DNA from: DASQDN01 sp035630195
GTDB taxonomy: Bacteria > Acidobacteriota > Terriglobia > Bryobacterales > Bryobacteraceae
NCBI GenBank assembly: GCA_035630195.1
Contig: DASQLD010000122.1
Coordinates: 1 to 5,436, forward strand
Reading direction: 5' to 3'
Length of the DNA stretch: 5,436 nt
The notes beneath the pieces were generated by a model. That model searched no databases. It worked only from the letters and a program-made list of their open reading frames with translations, and was not told where the DNA came from. Below, one piece after another: positions 1-5,436 of the stretch; within the stretch, counting starts at the first letter, position 1; the number at the start of each line of letters is the position of its first letter. The translations under genes were made by a program, and so were the position numbers.

Positions 1-2514
1 ATGGTGTTGTCGCCGAATTCGCTCGACTTCGCATCGCATTCGATGTTGGTGGAGACGGATCGCGAGAAGTATGCAGTTCAGCGCATCATGAATTTTTACT
101 TGCGGCAGCCAACGAAGCTGTCGGAGTACTTCGAAGCTGCGTGGCAGTACAAGCATCGCGCCGCGCTAGGAAAGCGGAACGCGACATTGGCTACGATCGC
201 GGCAGACGCGAAGGTGAGCCCAAAGTATTTGCCGATGGTCTGGCAGATTCTGAATGAACAGGGCGCCATCGGGCCGGTTTTGAAATTGCAGAAGATGTGG
301 CTCGGACTGCCGAAGCCTGGCGCCAAAGAGTCTGAAAGCCTGGTCTCGATGTGCGTAGAGATGCAGGCTTTTGTCGAGCGGATCAGGAAGCATACATCGT
401 TACAATTTGCCGCCCCGATCGTTGAGGGGCTGCCGGCGGGATCGCAGCCGCTTCTGAGTTGGAAGAATAAGGAATTCGCATCGCACCGGCGTTCGAGCGA
501 TCCTCAAGCTCTGCGAAATGACACGGACCCTCCCCCAGTGGTTCCGGAGATTCCTAAATATCCCGGGCTGCATCGAGAGTCAGCTCCACGGTGGGCGGCG
601 CTGATGGCCAAAATGCGCGCGAGCGACTCGGATTTGGTTGTGCCTGCCGCAGAACGAAAGCGCTACGAAGCCGCGTTTGCGCGGTTTGCTTCCGTGTTCC
701 CGGATCGATTCTACCTGACCGAAAGAGGTCGCTATTTTCCGGAAGATTCGCAGGATCGGGGCAGACTTCTGAGCGCGGGTTATCACAGCGTTCTGGGTTT
801 CTTTCGGGATGATATTCCACTGATGGAACTCATCCTTGACGACAAGGGCAAAGAAGAGATCAATCGCTTGTGGATCGAATTCGATTACATCGCCAGCTTC
901 ACCGCTCGGACCTGGGTGCAGTATTACTTCAATCAGAGCGGGGAAGTGCAGGGCAAAGGGGCAGAGTCGGCGTCTGCAAGGCCAGTAGGCCGCGAGATCA
1001 CGGACTCGACGGTGATCACAGCGATGCGAGACGCATATCTTGCCAAGGCCGCTGCAGATCCCTCGAATGATCCTGTCGCTTCCCGGGCGATTCGTGAACA
1101 TTACGATGGCATCAATGCCGCGTTGCGCTCGATTGAAAAGTTGCGAACGGAGGCAGAACCGAAACATCTGCAGGATTTACTTCGTTTCGCGGGGCGCGCT
1201 TATCGGCGTCCACTCAGTAAGACCGAGAGTGACGATCTGCTCGCTTATTATCGAAAGCTGAGAAGTCAGACTCAGTTGTCACACGAAGATGCGACTCGTG
1301 AATGCGTGGTCAGCGTTTTGATGGCTCCCGATTTTCTGTATCGGATCGACCTTCAGAGTTCTGCCGCGCCTGCTGCATCCTCTGTGTACCGGCAAGCCGC
1401 CATGAAATCTCCGGCTGCGGTAACGACTCGCCCGCTATCGAGCTACGCGCTCGCGAGCAGGCTGAGTTACTTTCTCTGGTCCAGCATGCCCGATGAGGAG
1501 TTGCTGCAGCATGCGGCAGCGGGCGATCTGAATCGACGCGATGTACTGCTTGCACAGACACGCCGGATGCTGAAAGATCCGCGGGTGCGGGGATTCGCAA
1601 CGGAGTTCACTGGTAACTGGCTGGGCTTCCGGCACTTTGAAAAGAACAACTCGGTCGATCGCGAGCGTTTCCCGACGTTTAATAATGATTTGCGAGAAGC
1701 GATGTTTCTGGAGCCGATCCGTTTTATCGAAGATGCGCTTTCGAACGATCGCTCGGCGCTTGATTTGCTGTACGGGGACTATACATTCGTCAATCCGGCG
1801 CTTGCTCAGCATTACGGCATTCCAGGCGTGAAAGGCGATTCGAACAAATGGGTTCGTGTGGAGAATGCGAGCCAGTACGGTCGTGGTGGTTTGCTTCCGA
1901 TGGCGGTATTTCTCACTCAGAACTCGCCCGGCCTTAGAACGAGTCCAGTGAAGCGTGGTAACTGGGTGGTTCAGCGCGTCCTGGGGGAGGTGGTTCCACC
2001 TCCTCCGCCCGTGGTGCCTGAGCTGCCTCACGACGAGTCTAAATCGGAATTGCCCGTACGGGAGATGTTAGCCAAACATCGGGAAAACGCGCTGTGCTCA
2101 GCGTGCCACGCGCGCATTGATTCGTTCGGTCTCCCGTTCGAAGGTTACGGGCCCGTCGGGAATGCGCGGACCAAAGACCTTGCGGGACGTCCAGTGGACA
2201 CCATGGTCGCTTATCCTGGTGGCAGGACTGGGACCGGAGTTACCGGTTTGCAATCGTTCATTCGCGATCATCGGCAGAGCGATTTCATGGCGAACATCAG
2301 CCGCAAACTGTTTGCGTACGCCATGAACAGATCGCTTCAGCTTTCTGATGAACTGATTGTGGAACGTATGCAGGCTCTTGCGACGAAGAACGAATACCGG
2401 TTGAGCTCCCTGGTGGAGACGATCGTTACTAGTCCGCAGTTTTTGAACAAACGAATTCCAGAGGCTCCGCAGGCGAACGAACCTGAATCACAATCGAGGA
2501 AGGCGAAAACATGA
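1..2514 (+). CDS. DUF1592/DUF1588/DUF1585 domain protein with CxxCH motif, 5'-partial
   Basis: The frame is open from base 1 and ends at TGA 2512-2514, giving 837 visible residues. Recognised domains in order: DUF1595-like (about 388-450, with AYRRPLS and SVLMAPDFLYRID); DUF1592 (about 479-609, from SSYALASRLSYFLWSSMPD to FVNPALAQHYGIPG); DUF1588 (about 627-725, with a proline-rich VVPPPPPVVPELP); and DUF1585 (about 751-818, with RKLFAYAMNRSL and TSPQFLNKR). DUF1588 holds CSACH at 699-703, a c-type haem-binding-like motif followed by the family's typical IDSFGLPFEGYG. Residues 10-380 match, from memory, the middle of large acidobacterial DUF1592 proteins, which carry a signal peptide and often a cytochrome-like domain further upstream. 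Position 1 happens to be ATG, but no signal peptide follows it and no upstream sequence is visible, so I treat the gene as truncated by the window. The molecular function of the family is not established; an extracytoplasmic redox or polymer-degrading role is inference. It is translationally coupled to the DUF1552 gene downstream. Confidence 0.9.
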   Translation: MVLSPNSLDFASHSMLVETDREKYAVQRIMNFYLRQPTKLSEYFEAAWQYKHRAALGKRNATLATIAADAKVSPKYLPMVWQILNEQGAIGPVLKLQKMWLGLPKPGAKESESLVSMCVEMQAFVERIRKHTSLQFAAPIVEGLPAGSQPLLSWKNKEFASHRRSSDPQALRNDTDPPPVVPEIPKYPGLHRESAPRWAALMAKMRASDSDLVVPAAERKRYEAAFARFASVFPDRFYLTERGRYFPEDSQDRGRLLSAGYHSVLGFFRDDIPLMELILDDKGKEEINRLWIEFDYIASFTARTWVQYYFNQSGEVQGKGAESASARPVGREITDSTVITAMRDAYLAKAAADPSNDPVASRAIREHYDGINAALRSIEKLRTEAEPKHLQDLLRFAGRAYRRPLSKTESDDLLAYYRKLRSQTQLSHEDATRECVVSVLMAPDFLYRIDLQSSAAPAASSVYRQAAMKSPAAVTTRPLSSYALASRLSYFLWSSMPDEELLQHAAAGDLNRRDVLLAQTRRMLKDPRVRGFATEFTGNWLGFRHFEKNNSVDRERFPTFNNDLREAMFLEPIRFIEDALSNDRSALDLLYGDYTFVNPALAQHYGIPGVKGDSNKWVRVENASQYGRGGLLPMAVFLTQNSPGLRTSPVKRGNWVVQRVLGEVVPPPPPVVPELPHDESKSELPVREMLAKHRENALCSACHARIDSFGLPFEGYGPVGNARTKDLAGRPVDTMVAYPGGRTGTGVTGLQSFIRDHRQSDFMANISRKLFAYAMNRSLQLSDELIVERMQALATKNEYRLSSLVETIVTSPQFLNKRIPEAPQANEPESQSRKAKT
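2496..2503 (+). promoter_or_regulatory. Shine-Dalgarno site of the DUF1552 gene
   Basis: GAGGAAGG lies 7 nt upstream of the ATG at 2511, inside the last codons of the preceding gene. It supports this start. Together with the ATGA stop/start overlap it suggests that the second gene is translated partly by ribosomes terminating on the first. Confidence 0.75.
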
Positions 2515-3839
2515 AACGAAGTAAGCAATCTGGATCTCCGATCTCCCGTCGCACTGTACTTCGCGGCGCCGGCTGCACGATGGCATTGCCATGGCTCGAA
2601 TCGCTGCACGCCCTGGCGGATACTCCACCGGCATCCGCCTTCCCGAAGAGATTCGGTGTCGTGTTCCTCGGGAACGGCGTCAATGAGGACCATTGGAGCG
2701 CAGAGGGAGAAGGCGCGGCCATGAAGCTCAGCAAGACGCTGACGCCGCTCGAACCTCTGAAGAACAAGATCAACGTGATTGACGGCCTGTATGTCAAGGC
2801 GCTCACGGGTCAGGGCATTCACCCCGGTCAAACAGGCAGTCTGCTCTCTGGCGCTCGAATCGCGAAAGGCGCGGTGATTCACTCTGGCATCAGTGTGGAT
2901 CAGATGATCGCCAGTCGCGTCGGCGAAGGCACTCCGCAGTCGAGTATCGTTCTCGCGTGTGAGCAGCCCATGACGGGTTACCACGAGACGAACTTCTCGA
3001 TGGCTTACAGTTCGCATATTTCCTGGCAAACTCCGGACTCGCCAGTGCCAGTGGAAGTTTATCCGTCGCTCGCTTGGGACAATCTGTTCGATAACCGAGG
3101 CAGCCTGCTGAACATCAGCATCCTCGATCGGGTGAAAGATCGAGCGCAGGAGTTGAACCGGAAGGTCAGTTCTACCGACAAGAGCAAGCTCGATGAATAT
3201 CTCACGAGCGTGCGTGAGGTAGAGAAGCGCGTAGAAGGCATGCGAAAGAGCAAGGCCAACGCCGATGACGCCGCAAAGGCGAAGAATACGGTGGCGGCTG
3301 TCATGGATCGGCCCGCGAACGGGCTCCCGGAAGATTTGCGCGACCATGCGCGCCTGATGTGCGACATTATCGCCATCGCGTTTCAAACAGACAAGACCCG
3401 TGTCGCGTCACTGCTGATCTCACGCGATCTTTCCGCGATGTATTATCCCTTCCTTGACGTGAAGGAAGGTCATCACGCCGCATCACATGACAACACTTCC
3501 CAAGGGTACGAACGCATCGCGCGATTCCACGTAGAGCAGTATGCTTATCTCGCTTCCAAGTTGGACAGCATGAAAGAAGGATCGGGCACGGTTCTCGACA
3601 ACACCTGCCTGATGTTCCTTTCCAATCTATGGATTGGCCGGAAGCATGACAACACGCGATTGCCACTGGTGCTCGCCGGTGGGTTGGGTGGCACGCTCAA
3701 GACAGGGCGAGCGCTGAATTATCTGAAGGACAGCGAAGACAACCGTAAGATGTGCAGCTTGTATTTGTCGCTGATGGATCGCTTTGGCATCAAGCTCGAT
3801 ACATTCGGGGACTCCAGTACACGCCTAGAGCGTTTGTAG
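2511..3839 (+). CDS. DUF1552 family protein, Tat-exported
   Basis: Complete 442-residue protein, ATG to TAG, a usual length for DUF1552. The N-terminus is a twin-arginine signal: SRRTVLRGAG at 12-21, a hydrophobic stretch to about 29, and a likely cleavage site after HALA at 36. This predicts folded export to the periplasm or cell surface. Family features are GNGVNEDHW (55-62), GIHPGQTGSLLSGA (102-115), SVDQMIA (128-134), GHHAASHDN (320-328), a conserved KHDNTRLPLVLAGG (378-391) and an intact C-terminal FGDSSTRLERL (432-442). Residues about 204-260 are strongly charged and probably form long helices. DUF1552 is related to DUF1501 and, more distantly, to the alkaline phosphatase/sulfatase fold; its reaction is unknown. 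It is almost always found next to a DUF1592-type gene, as here, so the two probably act together. The 4-bp overlap with the first gene and the good RBS fix the start. Family identity is secure; function is not. Confidence 0.93.
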   Translation: MKRSKQSGSPISRRTVLRGAGCTMALPWLESLHALADTPPASAFPKRFGVVFLGNGVNEDHWSAEGEGAAMKLSKTLTPLEPLKNKINVIDGLYVKALTGQGIHPGQTGSLLSGARIAKGAVIHSGISVDQMIASRVGEGTPQSSIVLACEQPMTGYHETNFSMAYSSHISWQTPDSPVPVEVYPSLAWDNLFDNRGSLLNISILDRVKDRAQELNRKVSSTDKSKLDEYLTSVREVEKRVEGMRKSKANADDAAKAKNTVAAVMDRPANGLPEDLRDHARLMCDIIAIAFQTDKTRVASLLISRDLSAMYYPFLDVKEGHHAASHDNTSQGYERIARFHVEQYAYLASKLDSMKEGSGTVLDNTCLMFLSNLWIGRKHDNTRLPLVLAGGLGGTLKTGRALNYLKDSEDNRKMCSLYLSLMDRFGIKLDTFGDSSTRLERL

Positions 3840-3855
3840 CTCGCAAGTCCAGTTT

Positions 3856-3860
3856 GGAGG
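3856..3860 (+). promoter_or_regulatory. Shine-Dalgarno site that decides the GTG start of the third gene
   Basis: GGAGG lies 6 nt upstream of GTG 3867. No ATG occurs in this frame between the preceding TAG (3837-3839) and 3867. The next in-frame ATG encodes residue 54, which would remove the Tat signal. The site therefore selects GTG as the start. Confidence 0.75.
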
Positions 3861-3866
3861 TCGTAC

Positions 3867-4955
3867 GTGCTTCAAGATCGTGTAACGCGCCGGAGTCTAC
3901 TGTTTGGCATCGGCGCGGCGGCCCTGACATCTGGTATACCTTCGTGGGCACAGACCCAATGGCCTCCCGCAGAAGGAAAAGGGACACCTAAAATTTGTCT
4001 TGGCTCCTTCGGTGGCAACGACGCCATGCTGCGCAACCTGAAGCAAATCGGAGTTAACTACGTCTTGGGCGGTGGTCCACAGTCTCCGTGGACGGAAGAG
4101 AGCTTAGCCTCCCTCATGAAGCCGTTCAAAGCTGCAGGCATCGAGGTTATCAACCTGATGATCGGCGGCATGAATGACGTGATTTGGGGACGTCCAGGCG
4201 CTGACGCCCAGATTGAAAACATCATCAAGTCGATACGAGCGGCTGGTAAAGTCGGCTTGCCAGTCATCGAATACAACTTCTACGCTAACCGCCTTATGGA
4301 AGGCTACAAGGACGAGGTTGGACGAGGCGGAGCGGGTTACACCGCGTATGATTACGAGCTGTCAAAAAATCTTCCGCCCAAAGACGGTGTCGGAACGCAC
4401 ACTCGCGCGGAGCAGTTAAAGAGAGCTGAGCATATTCTGAAAGCGGTTGTGCCAGAGGCGGAGAAGGCTAATGTACGTCTCGCGTTGCATCCGAATGATC
4501 CGCCGGTGCCTATAAGCCGCGGCTCGGAACAAATCATGGCAACATTCGAGCATTGGAAACAGTACTTGAATCTGGTGAAGAGTCCACATAATGGCATGAC
4601 CTTCGACTGCGGCGTCACACGAGAAATGGGCGAAGATCCGGTTGCGGTATGCCGCCATCTTGGGGACCGCGATTGTATCAATCACGTACATTTCCGCAAT
4701 GTAGTGGTCCGCAAACCTTATGTTGACTACACCGAAGTGTTCCTGGACACCGGTATGGTGAACATGTTCGCCGTGATGAAGGAACTCGTGAAGCAGAAAT
4801 ACCCGAGAGGGCTATACCCTGAGCATCCTCGCGCGCTAGACATCGACCGCGAGAGGAGCATCAAGAACCAATACCCGGGCGGCGGCGGATTCGTCGCCGA
4901 AGTGTACAACGTAGCGTACACTAAGGCGATGCTTCAGGCCGCCTTGTCCTCATAG
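3867..4955 (+). CDS. Tat-exported TIM-barrel protein related to mannonate dehydratase (UxuA)
   Basis: Complete 362-residue protein starting at GTG. A twin-arginine signal is visible: TRRSLLFG at 7-14, a hydrophobic GIGAAALTSGIP, and likely cleavage after PSWA at 28. The mature part (about 334 residues) resembles the UxuA/xylose-isomerase-like TIM barrel: EYNFYANR (135-142), EVGRGG (150-155), LHPNDPPVP (207-215), TFDCG (245-249), NHVHFRN (272-278) and YPEHPR (317-322). In UxuA, as I recall, the divalent metal is held by His, Cys, His and Asp in the matching positions; here H208, C248 and H275 are kept, but Glu319-His320 stands where UxuA has Asp-His. UxuA removes water from D-mannonate to give 2-keto-3-deoxygluconate in the cytoplasm. 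An exported relative in a DUF1592/DUF1552 operon probably acts on a different or extracytoplasmic substrate. Annotation as mannonate dehydratase would be overconfident; a related sugar-acid dehydratase or isomerase-like enzyme is equally possible. It sits 27 bp after the DUF1552 gene and is probably co-transcribed. Confidence 0.85.
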   Translation: MLQDRVTRRSLLFGIGAAALTSGIPSWAQTQWPPAEGKGTPKICLGSFGGNDAMLRNLKQIGVNYVLGGGPQSPWTEESLASLMKPFKAAGIEVINLMIGGMNDVIWGRPGADAQIENIIKSIRAAGKVGLPVIEYNFYANRLMEGYKDEVGRGGAGYTAYDYELSKNLPPKDGVGTHTRAEQLKRAEHILKAVVPEAEKANVRLALHPNDPPVPISRGSEQIMATFEHWKQYLNLVKSPHNGMTFDCGVTREMGEDPVAVCRHLGDRDCINHVHFRNVVVRKPYVDYTEVFLDTGMVNMFAVMKELVKQKYPRGLYPEHPRALDIDRERSIKNQYPGGGGFVAEVYNVAYTKAMLQAALSS

Positions 4956-4960
4956 CGGCC
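4937..4960. other. Small inverted repeat over the third gene's stop codon
   Basis: GGCCGC (4937-4942) and GCGGCC (4955-4960) are perfect inverted complements around a 12-nt loop. With a 2-nt bulge the stem can be extended outward as CAGG...CCTG (4935-4938 with 4961-4964). It lies at the convergent junction, where a terminator would be expected, but no T-run follows on either strand, so it is not a canonical intrinsic terminator. The arms may simply reflect Ala and Gly/Arg-type codons in GC-rich DNA. Confidence 0.3.
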
Positions 4961-4968
4961 CCTGCGAG

Positions 4969-4991
4969 CTGTTACCAGTCCACTGTTACCA
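4969..4991. repeat. 9-bp direct repeat in the convergent intergenic gap
   Basis: CTGTTACCA occurs at 4969-4977 and again at 4983-4991, a 14-bp period. The second copy covers the stop codon and last sense codon of the minus-strand receptor gene. The spacer contains CAGT-CC-ACTG, a very short palindrome. The repeat itself is visible in the sequence; no function is assigned, and a local duplication near the gene end is the simplest explanation. Confidence 0.5.
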
Positions 4992-5436
4992 CTCAAGCCT
5001 TAACTGCACTTGCAGTTCTCGCGGAATGGCCGAGTCGAACTTGGCGTTTCTGTCCATGGTTGCCGTGATTACGCCGGCCGTTCCGAGGTTCGTGATATTC
5101 GTGTTCGGATCCATGTAGTTTGGATGATTCAACGCATTGTTGGCGAGCAACTCGAGCCGCATTCGGACGCGCTCCTTCATGACGAACTGCTTGGCTAGGG
5201 TCGCGTGCAGTACGTTGACAGGAGATCCATACAACACATATTTGCCGGAAGTTCCGAAGCGGCCGAGTCCCGGAGCCGTGAATGCGCCGACATCGAACCA
5301 GCGATTGACGGTCGGGTCGTCAATCCTTCCGTCGGCGATACGGTCGGGCCGTATCGTGACTTGCGGTCGCGTGCTATTGGCTGAGAAGCGCGTCCCGGTG
5401 GGATCGGGCCCGGTCCACAACGGCGTGATTGTGCCG
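4986..5436 (-). CDS. TonB-dependent receptor (Oar-like), C-terminal fragment, 5'-partial
   Basis: The minus-strand frame ends at TAA (4986-4988 read in reverse) and stays open to the window edge. It gives 149 residues, beginning GTITPLWTGPDP. The visible part is the C-terminal end of a large outer-membrane beta-barrel receptor of the kind abundant in Acidobacteriota. Evidence is RPDRI.DG, RWFDVGAFTAP, GRFGTSGKYVLYG, the LAKQFVMKERVRMRLEL strand, NALNHPNYMDPNTNI, and the closing SAIPRELQVQLRLEW, in which alternating hydrophobics and a terminal aromatic form the outer-membrane assembly signal. Full family members are usually about 1000 residues or more, with an N-terminal carboxypeptidase-regulatory-like domain, plug and barrel; none of those is visible. 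The role is TonB-powered uptake of a large substrate, often a glycan or metal complex; the substrate cannot be read from this end. It is convergent with the operon, stop to stop across 30 bp. An in-frame TTG at 5418-5420 is not a credible start, because conserved-looking sequence continues upstream. Confidence 0.88.
   Translation of the reverse strand, partial: GTITPLWTGPDPTGTRFSANSTRPQVTIRPDRIADGRIDDPTVNRWFDVGAFTAPGLGRFGTSGKYVLYGSPVNVLHATLAKQFVMKERVRMRLELLANNALNHPNYMDPNTNITNLGTAGVITATMDRNAKFDSAIPRELQVQLRLEW

Noticed and set aside
580..1167. 195-codon minus-strand open frame within the first gene
   Set aside because: Antisense shadow of conserved DUF1592-family sequence; the composition is irregular and no motif is recognisable.
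1435..2031. 198-codon minus-strand open frame opposite the DUF1592 domain
   Set aside because: Fully antisense to the best-conserved part of the first gene; no family resemblance.
2095..2109. Calling the first gene a multihaem cytochrome
   Set aside because: Only one CxxCH motif (residues 699-703) is visible. It is a standard element of DUF1588, and haem attachment has not been shown from the sequence.
2337..3386. 349-codon open frame on the minus strand across the DUF1592/DUF1552 junction
   Set aside because: It lies wholly antisense to two well-supported genes, is rich in Arg, His and Ser as expected from reverse reading of GC-rich codons, and shows no recognisable domain or signal.
3752..3991. 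79-codon plus-strand open frame spanning the gap between the second and third genes
   Set aside because: It overlaps the C-terminus of DUF1552 and the Tat signal of the third gene in another frame; no RBS or recognisable product.
4937..4964. Intrinsic terminator for the operon
   Set aside because: A stem is possible, but it starts within the coding sequence, has a 12-nt loop and lacks a T-run, so it is listed only as an inverted repeat.
5010..5198. 62-codon plus-strand open frame opposite the receptor gene
   Set aside because: Antisense to conserved TonB-receptor C-terminal sequence; no independent support.

Overview
This window looks like chromosomal DNA from an Acidobacteriota-type soil or sediment bacterium (Solibacter/Bryobacter-like), with Planctomycetota or Verrucomicrobiota as weaker alternatives. 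Three observations from protein-family recognition support this. There is a DUF1592/DUF1588/DUF1585 protein paired with a DUF1552 protein, a set typical of these phyla. There is the end of a large Oar-like TonB-dependent receptor of the kind expanded in Acidobacteriota. The DNA is moderately GC-rich and gene-dense. No database search was possible, so the lineage is an inference.

Layout. On the + strand, positions 1-4955 hold three consecutive genes with operon-like spacing. The first (1-2514) is a large DUF1595-DUF1592-DUF1588-DUF1585 protein with one c-type-haem-like CxxCH motif. Its N-terminus is very probably cut off by the window edge. The second (2511-3839) is a complete DUF1552 protein with a twin-arginine signal, and it overlaps the first gene by 4 bp (ATGA). 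The third (3867-4955) starts at GTG 27 bp after the second gene's stop. It is a complete TIM-barrel protein related to mannonate dehydratase (UxuA) and also carries a Tat signal. On the - strand, positions 4986-5436 hold the C-terminal end of a TonB-dependent outer-membrane receptor, convergent with the operon. Only 30 bp separate the two stop codons. There is no non-coding stretch over 300 bases, and I saw no tRNA, rRNA, CRISPR array, insertion sequence or clear promoter.

How the genes may work together (inference). Two of the three operon products, and probably all three, act outside the cytoplasm. The DUF1592/DUF1552 pair is a functionally uncharacterised set often suggested to act in extracytoplasmic redox chemistry or biopolymer breakdown. 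The third protein resembles a sugar-acid dehydratase but is exported, and it has Glu-His where UxuA has Asp-His at the metal site. A periplasmic module acting on a sugar acid or polymer fragment is a plausible reading. The neighbouring receptor may serve import, but it is convergent and therefore not co-transcribed.
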